Of a stretch of 7,210 nt of DNA, positions 1 to 6,435 are shown one piece after another. This stretch comes from Candidatus Nitrosopolaris rasttigaisensis (GTDB taxonomy: Archaea; Thermoproteota; Nitrososphaeria; Nitrososphaerales; Nitrososphaeraceae): the NCBI GenBank assembly GCA_933226995.1, contig CAKOFP010000107.1, positions 1 through 7,210 of the forward strand, written 5' to 3'. The position numbers were made by a program, and so were the translations under genes. The notes under the pieces are model-generated. The model was not told the DNA's origin, did not search any database, and saw only the letters and a program-made list of their open reading frames with translations. Position 1 is the first letter of the stretch; each line of letters opens with the position of its first letter.

Positions 1-2
1 AT

Positions 3-437
3 ATAAGGAAAAAAAGGGAATTAATTGCGCGAATTCTCGATGTCGGTGTGAATAGAATCAGGTTTGAACCGGATAAACTTGATGATGTAGCGGACTCAAT
101 TACGCGAGAATCTATGCGCACTCTGATAAAGAATGGAACGATCTGGACTGTTAAGCCCCGGGGAACCTCTAGAGCGCGCGCTGAAGCGAAGCGTGCAATC
201 CGCAGGAAGCATGGCGCAGGCACAGGATCAAAGAAAGGCAAAAAGTCAGCAAGAACAGGCAAGAAACAGGTCTATGTAGCCAGGGTAAGAGCCATGAGAC
301 ACCATCTAAAGGTGTTAAAGGATAGAAATGATATAACTCGAGGAATTTATTGGGGAATTTATAAGAAAGTTAATGGAGGTCAGGTAAGGTCGCTTGCGCA
401 CCTGAGGGAACTTGTAAAACAGTCCAAGATTCGCTAG
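3..437 (+). CDS. rpl19e: Large-subunit ribosomal protein L19e (5' partial)
   Basis: Structural protein of the archaeal/eukaryotic large ribosomal subunit. The frame is open from base 3 to the TAG at 435-437, giving 144 visible residues against a usual length of about 150, so only the first few residues lie outside the window. The N-terminal helical part (KKRELIARILDVGVNRIRF) is typical of L19e. It is followed by the LIKNGTIW segment, a strongly basic linker near residues 70-90 (GSKKGKKSARTGKK), and the C-terminal helical part with the RALKVLKDR-like stretch and IYKKVNGG. The GTG at 48 is an internal valine of the conserved GVNR motif, not the start. L19e normally lies in the spc-type ribosomal operon, but no ribosomal gene follows here on the plus strand. 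Family call is secure; the exact start is not visible. Confidence 0.95.
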   Translation: MRKKRELIARILDVGVNRIRFEPDKLDDVADSITRESMRTLIKNGTIWTVKPRGTSRARAEAKRAIRRKHGAGTGSKKGKKSARTGKKQVYVARVRAMRHHLKVLKDRNDITRGIYWGIYKKVNGGQVRSLAHLRELVKQSKIR

Positions 438-492
438 GAGTATAGAAATTACAAATCGAATGAAAATGCTGGGCTAGGCGGATTGTGACATA

Positions 493-773
493 TCATTTGG
501 TAGTCTCAACGTCCTGCCAATCGTAGTGTACTCTAATGGTGGCTTCCGCAGAAGCAAGATCGAATATTTTTGTTTGTATTGTTTGTGATACCGCCGTATT
601 GCATTCACGATACGCTTCCCAATGGGTAACTGACAGCCTGATAACAAGGAGACCATTTTGACTTACAGAGGTACATGTGCCCAAAATTTCACAAGGAAAT
701 CGTTAGTACCCTCAGCCTTTATTAATAGAGTTGTGAGTTGTTCAAATTCTTTTCCCCAATCATCAAGGCTCAT
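493..773 (-). pseudogene. Broken small gene, unknown function (frameshift or stop)
   Basis: Not recognised. From ATG 773 the frame reads MSLDDWGKEFEQLTTLLIK, then AEGTNDFLVKFWAHVPL, and stops at TAA 665-663. Two continuations are possible. Moving to the frame of bases 684-493 between 705 and 663 (one lost base or two extra) gives an acidic tail containing IFDLASAEATIRVHYDWQDV and ending at TGA 493, about 93 residues in all. Staying in frame past the TAA gives a basic stretch down to 474. I favour the first because its tail has the more ordinary amino-acid make-up. The ATG lies 24 bases after the stop of the broken gene at 797-1135 on the same strand, as in an operon. The large genes nearby are intact, so local decay is likelier than poor sequence. 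A chance reading frame cannot be excluded. Confidence 0.4.
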
Positions 774-796
774 AATGACAAGAGAATTCTGTTTCC

Positions 797-1135
797 CTAT
801 TTTTGTTTTGACTTAGGTTCTCCAATCTGTAGCAGCTCTTTAAGAAAAGCATTGTAATCCTGATTCTGTACATGCGACACATTAACCCAAATGGCGCATT
901 GAGGCGAGACTATTAACCCTTAATCTGTAGTGCCAAACATTTTTGCAAGCTCTCGATATCAAGTCCGATAGTAGGGACACTTTTTAGTAGCGGCTGAAAC
1001 CAGCATCATCATTTCTCTTTTTTTGGAGATTACAGATTCGCCGATCTGATATTTCTTACATGGTGGAATATAACCTTCATTAACAAGGTGCGATAAGTAT
1101 GACAAAGATAATACTAGCAGAAATACGCGGAGCAA
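797..1135 (-). pseudogene. Decayed gene, unknown function, interrupted reading frame
   Basis: Not recognised. One frame, beginning near TTG 1135 or upstream of it, reads through VNEGYIPPCKKYQIGE and SVISKKREMMMLVSAATK. It meets TGA at 961-959 and TAA at 922-920, then continues as GLIVSPQCAIWVNVSHVQNQ and DYNAFLKELLQIGEPKSKQK to TAG 799-797. Between the two stops another frame gives SVPTIGLDIESLQ, so the damage may be two compensating frameshifts (in at about 970-990, out at about 915) instead of two nonsense changes. Either way about 110 residues of protein-like sequence are broken. The C-terminal 40 residues have a helical, ordinary soluble-protein look. It lies 24 bases upstream of the broken gene at 493-773 and its 5' end overlaps the opposite-strand fragment at 1099. 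The call rests on amino-acid pattern only. Confidence 0.45.
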
Positions 1136-1286
1136 TGGCTATTTTCGAAACATCATTAGATCTAGTTGCGTCTTTAACGCTGAAGATATCCCATGGATGA
1201 AAGATTTTGTTTTAGAATTCAGAACCAATAATCTAAATCGTGTGGCTGACATGATGGCTGCAGAATTGGATAAGATAAAAGAATGA
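1099..1286 (+). pseudogene. Short frameshifted gene, unknown function
   Basis: Not recognised. ATG 1099 opens MTKIILAEIRGAMAIFET followed by SLDLVA, but that frame ends at TGA 1198-1200. From about 1171 the frame one base back continues smoothly as FNAEDIPWMKDFVLEF, RTNNLNRVADMMAAELDKIK and the stop TGA 1284-1286. Joining the two gives roughly 62 residues, helical and acidic at the C-terminus. A single lost base (or two-base gain) near 1168-1178 explains it. It is divergent from, and overlaps the 5' end of, the broken minus-strand gene at 797-1135, so at most one of the two reads correctly in 1099-1135. The longer minus-strand ORF over 1139-1420 is rich in Leu, Ile, Tyr and Phe and looks like the shadow of this strand. 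Confidence 0.4.
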
Positions 1287-1592
1287 CAATCCAGCGACAA
1301 GAAGCAGAACCAATAATTTACTAAGTATCGAGGGAAATATTTCTTGTCTGTAAAATACTCAAGACTTATACTTATTATACAGGCGTAAAGATAAAGTAAA
1401 ATCAAACAATGCAATATCATGTTTTAGAGGCCTTATCTAGGTGTGATATGTATGGTATTATTTTGAGAATATCTCAAGAACATTGGTGTCGAAAACCCCC
1501 ACTAATAATATTTTATCACTCAAAAACCCGGCTGCTATTATTTGCCTCTCGCACAGCCGATAACATCAGTAGCCATGATTGGTCGTAGTACT
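1287..1592. other. AT-rich intergenic stretch without a convincing gene
   Basis: The left part, to about 1400, shows no frame with protein-like content. A plus-strand ORF from ATG 1409 to TAG 1588 (59 residues, beginning MQYHVLEALSRCDMYGIILR) has a start that resembles a winged-helix N-terminus. Its second half (KPPLIIFYHSKTRLLLF) does not, and it runs straight across the terminator hairpin of the minus-strand Nudix gene. I treat it as a chance ORF or a fused remnant and do not call it a gene. Confidence 0.35.
1522..1559 (-). terminator. Hairpin plus T-run terminator of the Nudix gene
   Basis: On the minus strand CGGCTG (1559-1554) pairs perfectly with CAGCCG (1534-1529) across a 19-base loop. 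It is followed by GG and a TTTTT run (1526-1522). It lies 34 bases past the Nudix stop codon. In archaea the T-run alone can terminate transcription, so the hairpin may be incidental. Confidence 0.5.
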
Positions 1593-2015
1593 TTAGACTA
1601 GCAAGCTATCAAGAGCATCCCCTAATCTTGGCACGGTTTCATAATTTTTTAATTCTTTTGGATTTATCCATCTGTATTCGTCATGTTCCCAATCAATTCT
1701 GATTTGGTCCGTATTTGACCTGAAAAGGAATGGATGAACAACCCATGTTATCTTTGGATCATGAGATTCGACTGCTTCTAAAGGCCCCCCAGTGCGAAGC
1801 AGCGTTACACTTTCGTTCTTCAAACCAGTTTCTTCTACGATTTCTTTCAGAGCTCGTTTCACCGGCTCCTCCTGCTCTATATATCCACTTATGCCACCCC
1901 ATTTAGTCTTCATAGTTTTAACCTTCTGGCTTCGTTTGAGGATTAGAATTTTATTGTCGTGCTCTAAAAAAACCGTTATGATATTCACTCTATTTTTCGG
2001 TTCCTTTGTAGCCAT
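1593..2015 (-). CDS. Nudix family hydrolase
   Basis: Hydrolyses a nucleoside diphosphate linked to some moiety X; the substrate cannot be told from the sequence. 140 residues, a usual length for a single Nudix fold. The Nudix box spans residues 43-65. The Mg-binding core KEIVEETGL (57-65) has Lys in place of the usual Arg, Glu58, Glu61 and Glu62 are present, and Glu49 or Glu50 is the upstream acidic residue. The front half is SGYIEQEE instead of the textbook GGxxExGE, preceded by Trp39. A beta strand VNIITVFLEHDNKILILKR opens the fold and the WINPKEL segment near residue 116 is typical of the C-terminal part. The ATG at 2015 is supported by a Shine-Dalgarno-like GAGGTA eight bases upstream. 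The gene follows dtdA on the same strand after 141 bases, so it may be co-transcribed or have its own promoter. Confidence 0.9.
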   Translation of the reverse strand: MATKEPKNRVNIITVFLEHDNKILILKRSQKVKTMKTKWGGISGYIEQEEPVKRALKEIVEETGLKNESVTLLRTGGPLEAVESHDPKITWVVHPFLFRSNTDQIRIDWEHDEYRWINPKELKNYETVPRLGDALDSLLV

Positions 2016-2022
2016 ATTCTTC

Positions 2023-2028
2023 TACCTC
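2023..2028 (-). promoter_or_regulatory. Shine-Dalgarno-like site of the Nudix gene
   Basis: The minus strand reads GTGAGGTAG; GAGGT ends eight bases before ATG 2015 and complements the archaeal 16S tail. No other start in the window has as clear a site, so this transcript probably has a leader. Confidence 0.5.
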
Positions 2029-2156
2029 ACATAGGGCGCCTGCCATAATAGTACTTTCATTTCACCTAGTATGTTGGTTTTGGTTTCGTTCATAAGGCAA
2101 TACTATTGTTAAAACCCTTTGCTAGATTTTGTATATGTCAATTTATTTTCCTGATT

Positions 2157-2975
2157 TCAAACTCTCAGAATATCAAGCCCTGTGCTTCCTATTAGCTCCA
2201 TTATTCTGTTTTTCTCACTTCCAAGTCCTTTCCAGTCAAGTATTACATGAGTAACTTTTTCTATGCTCTTCATAATCATTTGATCTAACATGTCTTTATC
2301 AACCGACTCCAGGTTATGTTTGGCGGCAACTGCAGCAAGACCATATTCTGACTCCAACAGCAATTTATTAAATTTCATAGGATAATGTGTTCCACCCAAA
2401 CCGATTGCTACCTTATCACAAGATCCTAGACCGTTGTCAATTACTTTTAGTATAGATTCGCATACAACCGAACTACTATTTCTATCGGTCCATTGGTTTT
2501 CCGTTGATCCAATCTCAATGAAAAGGACTGGTTTTTTTAATGAGGTTGGTCCATGATGGCTTGATTCGATGACGACGTCGTACTCTGGAATTAACGCGCT
2601 CAGGGTCACAATAGTCTTTAGATACTGTTTTTGCAAATATGGATAAGCTATACCCAGTTCTCTAGGATTTCCACCATACGGATTATCACCAAAGTTGCCT
2701 GTGCAATGACAAGTTAGAGTGGGGATTCCTTTTTGTGACCTGTGCTCTGAAAGAAATATAAAGGCTATCGAATCAGGATAGTTTTCATCTAGATCTTCAA
2801 GATAGAGCAAGCTTCTATTGGAAACATGGAGTTTGATACTTTGATGGTGCCTTGACTGAAGGAAATTTGTATTTGTTTCTTGTGAAAAAGCTCGGTTGTT
2901 TATCAAATAATTTGCCATTGTCATGCTTGCTACATCCTCAGTCGAAGCAACAATTGTATAATAACGTCGCTCCAT
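2157..2975 (-). CDS. dtdA: D-aminoacyl-tRNA deacylase, archaeal/plant (DTD2/GEK1) type
   Basis: Hydrolyses the ester bond of D-aminoacyl-tRNAs, so that D-tyrosine and other D-amino acids are freed and not incorporated into protein; a cytosolic metal-dependent enzyme. From ATG 2975 it has 272 residues, the family's normal length. Motifs in order: IVASTEDVAS (8-17), SEHRSQKG (76-83), LTCHCTGN (87-94), SSHHGPT (138-144), EIGSTENQW (154-162), GGTHYP (194-199) and DWKGL (247-251). The His residues in the second to fourth and sixth motifs fit the proposed metal site. The frame is open a further 62 codons upstream to GTG 3161, but MERRYYTIVAS matches the family N-terminus and a TATA-like box sits 24 bases before this ATG. 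It lies between the rhodanese (gap 237 bases) and the Nudix gene, and the transcript is probably leaderless from its own promoter. Confidence 0.92.
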   Translation of the reverse strand: MERRYYTIVASTEDVASMTMANYLINNRAFSQETNTNFLQSRHHQSIKLHVSNRSLLYLEDLDENYPDSIAFIFLSEHRSQKGIPTLTCHCTGNFGDNPYGGNPRELGIAYPYLQKQYLKTIVTLSALIPEYDVVIESSHHGPTSLKKPVLFIEIGSTENQWTDRNSSSVVCESILKVIDNGLGSCDKVAIGLGGTHYPMKFNKLLLESEYGLAAVAAKHNLESVDKDMLDQMIMKSIEKVTHVILDWKGLGSEKNRIMELIGSTGLDILRV

Positions 2976-3212
2976 AGTTATTACAAAAATGTAACCACCG
3001 ATATTTAGATAGTCATTATGACACAACATTGGTTTAATGTTTGCAGTATAGAGAATACCCGCGATTTGGAGTTGTTCCTCACCAAAATCAACTGTTAATG
3101 ACCCACTAGAAGTCTGGGATGTGACCATCGTTACCTTCTGAAAAGCATTCAGAGGATACACTACATTGGTAGCGGCAGTTGGTTAGGTGCCAGTGGTTCC
3201 GAATTCGGCCTT
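2976..3212 (-). other. Rhodanese-dtdA gap with in-frame open extension
   Basis: The dtdA frame stays open here for 62 codons from GTG 3161 (GSLTVDFGEEQLQIAGILYT is the most protein-like part). It resembles no part of DtdA and precedes the family's usual N-terminus. It could be an untranslated spacer, a lineage-specific extension, or the tail of a lost gene. A perfect 10-base palindrome CCGAATTCGG at 3199-3208 lies just after the rhodanese stop; it has no T-run and is not called a terminator. Confidence 0.4.
3001..3008 (-). promoter_or_regulatory. TATA-like box for dtdA (leaderless promoter)
   Basis: The minus strand reads CTAAATAT, its end 24-25 bases before ATG 2975. In archaea a TATA box centred about 25-30 bases upstream places transcription start at or next to this ATG, giving a leaderless mRNA. 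This supports ATG 2975 over the upstream GTG 3161. Confidence 0.5.
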
Positions 3213-4079
3213 CTAGTCTGCTGAGAGGTCCCAATAATTTGCGTCCTTAAATTCTTCCTTCGGTTTTCCCAGAGACTTCCACTCTCTGAATGACTTCGAG
3301 TAAAGCCTCACATTTTCAATCCCTGCTAACTTAAGCGCGTAATATGTTAGACCCGATAGTGTTCCAACACTACCACAATACGTAATAATCTCAGCATCAA
3401 CAGGGATTCCTCTATTTTCAATGTATCGCTTTATCTCTTCTGGGCTGCGCAAAATGCTCCCATTGGACCCAAGCATTGTATATGGAATGTTTTTGGCTTT
3501 AGGAATATGTTCTGTCAGAAAGTTCAACCGCTCCCTTGAATCTATAAGTATCTTGTTAGGATGTTCCTTTGCAGCCTCGACATAAGATGCATCTGCATGA
3601 ATGCTGTGATTTATAGTTAGTGAATGTGTTTTCATTGGAAAAGAATTAATTTTCGTCTCTGTTTCTAGTCCTAAGTTTTTCCATTGACTGAATGTCATTT
3701 CAAGCAATGCAGTATTTGGATGCCCTACGTATTGAAAAGACCAGGCGACTCTAGCCGCAAGTGCGCCAAACGTATTATCATAGATCACAACCGGCATTTT
3801 ATCCGATATCCCTAAATTTTGTAAAATATCCATGATCGCAGTAGGTATGTCTTTCTCTAGTAACTGTGCAAGCGGGAGTGAAACTGCACTAGGAATGTGT
3901 TCTTGTCGGTATTCTTCTGTTTTACGGACATCCACCACACGTACTCCGTCTTTTCTGATCAACATGCGTAATGTGTCTACATCGCAGATTATCGGAAGTT
4001 GAAAATCGTAATTCTTGTTAGTTTCAACGATGTCTTCCTTCGTATCGGTTTTTGATCTGGATGCGTTTTCTATTGTCAT
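3213..4079 (-). CDS. Two-domain rhodanese / sulfurtransferase
   Basis: Moves sulfane sulfur from a donor such as thiosulfate or 3-mercaptopyruvate to an acceptor via a cysteine persulfide; probably cytosolic, with no signal peptide. 288 residues, the usual two-domain length. The N-terminal domain (about 30-140) has VRVVDVRKTEEYRQEHIPSA, but its catalytic position is Asp101 (VVIYDNTFG), so it is the inactive half, as usual in this family. The C-terminal domain (about 155-285) has LIDSRERLNFLTEHIPKA and the active-site loop CGSVGTLSG with Cys235. The loop begins CGS like mercaptopyruvate sulfurtransferases (CGSGVTA) and unlike the CRKG of thiosulfate sulfurtransferases, but the next residues are V-G, not G-V, so the substrate is open. 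It begins six bases after the sulfite reductase stop, so the two are co-transcribed and probably linked in sulfur assimilation. Confidence 0.93.
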   Translation of the reverse strand: MTIENASRSKTDTKEDIVETNKNYDFQLPIICDVDTLRMLIRKDGVRVVDVRKTEEYRQEHIPSAVSLPLAQLLEKDIPTAIMDILQNLGISDKMPVVIYDNTFGALAARVAWSFQYVGHPNTALLEMTFSQWKNLGLETETKINSFPMKTHSLTINHSIHADASYVEAAKEHPNKILIDSRERLNFLTEHIPKAKNIPYTMLGSNGSILRSPEEIKRYIENRGIPVDAEIITYCGSVGTLSGLTYYALKLAGIENVRLYSKSFREWKSLGKPKEEFKDANYWDLSAD

Positions 4080-4085
4080 AATGAG

Positions 4086-5939
4086 TTATGCTGCACATTC
4101 TCCTCTGGCAGTCTTCGCTGAGAATCTTGCATCATTACCATAATCACTATACACTTCAGGGTCTTTTTCTACTGGAAGTAATTGCATTAGTGGGGTGAGT
4201 GATGCTTTCATATTTTCAATATTCCTTACGCTACCTGTTCCTTCCCCCCTCACAATTTTATTGATCCACTGATTCAATGTTTCGGAGTCAGACCGTTCTT
4301 GTTTGTAGATTTCGATTATCTTGCGAATTGTATCTATAACGCGTTTTGCTGGCACTCGCATGATTGCCTTACCCAACTCACTTTGTTCTCCTGCGCTTCC
4401 GCCAAATAGCATTGTATAAGTAGGAGCCATAGTGGGTCCGATCCTTGATGCGCCACCAAAGAATCCGATTGTTGCGATCTCGTGTTGCCCACAAGAATTT
4501 GGACAGCCGCTGATCTTTATGGTAGAATCCCTCAGGCTATCATCAGTATCAAGTCCTAATTCCAAAAACTTGTACTCGACTTCTTTTGCCAGCCTGTGGG
4601 AGTTTGTGATTGCCAAATTACAAGAGGTAGTCCCAGAACAGCCAACTGCAGACGCGATTGTTAAAGCTCCTGGATTTGCCAAGCCAATCGAACCTAGTCT
4701 ATTGTAAAAGTCGGGCAGATCAACAGCCCGTATATAGCGGATTGCAAGGTTCTGCTGCGGCGTGTTCCTAGCGGTGCCTTCTGCGGAGAATTCACGGATC
4801 GCTCCTGCTAATATTCGGAGTTGGTTGGCTGTAATATCGCCTGCTGCTAAGGTTACAAATGCTGTGAAATATCCGTCCTGCTTTTGGGGAACCACGTTAC
4901 TATGCAACCATCTTTCATATGCAGGACTTTCCAAAGTTACTCGTTCATTTAGCATAGGTAATTTAACCATCTTGGGATTTACTGCTTTGGGAAGCGGCCT
5001 AGTTTCCTCTTCGGCTTTAACATCAAAAAGTTTGGACGTATAATTCGCGGTTGTCATTTCGACTATCGAGCGTTCCTTGAAAACCAGCCTTTGGAATTTA
5101 TCCCATCCTACTTCGTGAACGAGGTAACGCATCCTGTTTCTTGCCATGTTTTCACGGTTGCCATGTCTATCAAAAAGTCTGATAGTTGCCATGCATGTAG
5201 GAAGGAGTTTGCTCTCTGGTGTAAAGTCCTCTACTAGGTGGCCTATAAATGAGGCAGCACCCAAACCTCCACCGAGGTATATTTTGAATCCCCGCTTCTC
5301 ATCCTTGATTTCTGGTATTAAACCAATATCTGCAATTCGTGCTAACCCATGGTTGTCGCAGCACGCAAAATTAATCTTGAACTTGCGCGGAAGATTCTGG
5401 CACATTGGATTTCTTATGAAGAAACGTGCAATTGCTTTGGCATAGGGAGTGGCGTCAAATTTTTCGTCTGGACAGACACCTGCGAAGTGACTACACATTA
5501 CATTTCTGACCGTATTGCCACAAGCTTCTCTTGTTGTCAGGCCTGCCTCAACAAGTCCAGTCATTACCTCACTAACATCTTCCAGTTGTACCCAATGTAG
5601 TTGAATATTCTGGCGAGTAGAAACATGAGCCGAACCAATCGAGAATGCCTCGGATAAACTTGCAATCTTTTCAAGCTGTTCTGGGTTGACCTCACCGCTA
5701 GGCACTTTGATCCTGATCATGCTATAATTCATCTGCAGCCTGGACCCATATGCACCGTGCTGCAACCTAAAACGACGAAAATCGTCATCAGAAAGTTTTT
5801 TTTGTCTGAAATGTTTAACATTTTGAGCGAACATTTCAGATTCCTCTTCCCTACCCCACTTTGGATTTGGTTTTGGGCGAGAAACACCCTTTTGTATAGG
5901 GCCAGTATTGCCTGTGGTGTTCACGTTGTAGTCAGCCAC
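4086..5939 (-). CDS. sir: Siroheme [4Fe-4S] reductase, sulfite reductase-like (NirA/Sir family)
   Basis: Six-electron, probably ferredoxin-dependent reductase of the assimilatory nitrite/sulfite reductase family; cytosolic. 617 residues with the two-fold repeated ferrodoxin-like and siroheme half-domains. The cluster/siroheme cysteines are Cys434 and Cys440 (CSGTTSC) and Cys479 and Cys483 (CPNSC). Anion-pocket candidates are Arg76 (MIRIKVP), Arg109 (STRQN), Arg145 (TVRN), and Lys186 and Lys188 in LPRKFK. Known sulfite reductases have Lys-x-Lys at the last site, whereas plant nitrite reductase has Lys-x-Asn, so sulfite is the better substrate guess. The rhodanese six bases downstream agrees. 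The start is GTG 5939; the ATG two bases before it is out of frame, and no in-frame ATG exists upstream before a stop. The TGA of a 52-residue ORF ends one base before the GTG, suggesting translational coupling. Many homologues are annotated as nitrite reductase, so the substrate is uncertain. Confidence 0.93.
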   Translation of the reverse strand: MADYNVNTTGNTGPIQKGVSRPKPNPKWGREEESEMFAQNVKHFRQKKLSDDDFRRFRLQHGAYGSRLQMNYSMIRIKVPSGEVNPEQLEKIASLSEAFSIGSAHVSTRQNIQLHWVQLEDVSEVMTGLVEAGLTTREACGNTVRNVMCSHFAGVCPDEKFDATPYAKAIARFFIRNPMCQNLPRKFKINFACCDNHGLARIADIGLIPEIKDEKRGFKIYLGGGLGAASFIGHLVEDFTPESKLLPTCMATIRLFDRHGNRENMARNRMRYLVHEVGWDKFQRLVFKERSIVEMTTANYTSKLFDVKAEEETRPLPKAVNPKMVKLPMLNERVTLESPAYERWLHSNVVPQKQDGYFTAFVTLAAGDITANQLRILAGAIREFSAEGTARNTPQQNLAIRYIRAVDLPDFYNRLGSIGLANPGALTIASAVGCSGTTSCNLAITNSHRLAKEVEYKFLELGLDTDDSLRDSTIKISGCPNSCGQHEIATIGFFGGASRIGPTMAPTYTMLFGGSAGEQSELGKAIMRVPAKRVIDTIRKIIEIYKQERSDSETLNQWINKIVRGEGTGSVRNIENMKASLTPLMQLLPVEKDPEVYSDYGNDARFSAKTARGECAA

Positions 5940-5940
5940 A

Positions 5941-6099
5941 TCAAACCATATATTTTTTGTGGAAACGATGTATATTGGTATTGATAGCTTGAATTAGCGG
6001 CAAAAAAATACTGCTATCATTATCTAATTGATACTGCATAGCCATGTGGAAGTGATATCTGTCGAGTAACAATCCTTCAAATGACTTTGAAGCATACAT
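5941..6099 (-). CDS. Small ORF coupled to the sulfite reductase, unknown function
   Basis: Not recognised. 52 residues from ATG 6099 to TGA 5943-5941: begins MYASKSFEGLLLDRYHFH, then MAMQYQLDNDSSIFLPLIQ, and ends with a basic tail containing IHRFHKKYMV. It has no signal peptide, cysteine or metal motif. The arrangement TGA-t-GTG with the following reductase is the kind seen in translationally coupled pairs, and a TATA-like box lies about 40 bases upstream of the ATG. Composition is compatible with a soluble helical peptide. It could be a real small protein, a leader peptide controlling the reductase, or a chance frame in a 5' leader; its length alone is not significant. Confidence 0.35.
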   Translation of the reverse strand: MYASKSFEGLLLDRYHFHMAMQYQLDNDSSIFLPLIQAINTNIHRFHKKYMV

Positions 6100-6134
6100 C
6101 AGTAAATATGGTGTGGTAAGAATGTTACATTAAC

Positions 6135-6146
6135 AAAAATATTAAG
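6135..6146 (-). promoter_or_regulatory. TATA-like box upstream of the sulfite reductase operon
   Basis: The minus strand reads CTTAATATTTTT, centred about 42 bases before ATG 6099 of the small ORF. Transcription would start near 6115 and run through the small ORF, reductase and rhodanese. A second AT-rich run (AAAAAATATATGG, 5945-5957) sits too close to GTG 5939 to serve that start. The surroundings are AT-rich, so this is tentative. Confidence 0.35.
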
Positions 6147-6163
6147 AATGAGAATGAGGACGT

Positions 6164-6435
6164 TCACATAAAATGAATATCTAGAGTAGAAGCAGTGCTG
6201 ATCGCGTTGGCGAGAAAGTAATAGATTGAATCGGAAAACGCGGTCTCCAGACATTTTCTTTACCGCTTTGCATGATCTCCAAGACAACTACGATTCCCCC
6301 TACTATCGGCCGATTTTTTGCCCACTCTTATAAACTGCGTGCTTTCTATTGCATTACGTATCCAAGACGCATCCTTGCGATAAACGGGTTTCAGAGCGGT
6401 CTTTTGCAGAGCAGGACTAGAATTTATTATGTATA
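6164..6435 (-). other. Gap after trm56 with a once-interrupted open frame
   Basis: One minus-strand frame runs from the end of trm56 to TGA 6166-6164 with a single TAA at 6262-6260. Before the stop it includes KPVYRKDASWIRNAIESTQF and IRVGKKSADSRGN, after it CLETAFSDSIYYFLANAIST. It has no clear ATG and no recognised motif. It may be a decayed gene or chance. The competing minus-strand ORF 6287-6099 becomes a hydrophobic run (VNVLILILNIFVNV) over AT-rich promoter-like DNA and is not convincing. I see no RNA gene here. Confidence 0.25.

Noticed and set aside
474..656. Basic 60-codon minus-strand ORF
   Set aside because: It is an alternative register of the same DNA as the favoured tail of the broken gene 493-773; noted there as an option but not listed as a gene.
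1139..1420. Minus-strand 93-codon ORF with Leu/Ile/Tyr-rich start
   Set aside because: It overlaps the more protein-like plus-strand remnant 1099-1286 and its composition is what AT-rich antisense sequence gives.
1792..2034. Plus-strand ORF with hydrophobic residues over the Nudix gene
   Set aside because: Antisense shadow of the Nudix coding sequence; the hydrophobicity follows from the complementary codons.
3199..3208. Palindrome CCGAATTCGG after the rhodanese stop, and a similar ATCGGCCGAT at 6305-6314
   Set aside because: Both are perfect but too short to fold a useful hairpin; the second is followed by Ts on the strand opposite to the genes. No functional claim is supported.
4432..5984. 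Several plus-strand ORFs of 75-99 codons inside the sulfite reductase gene
   Set aside because: They lie antisense to a clearly conserved protein and have no motif of their own; they are frame shadows.
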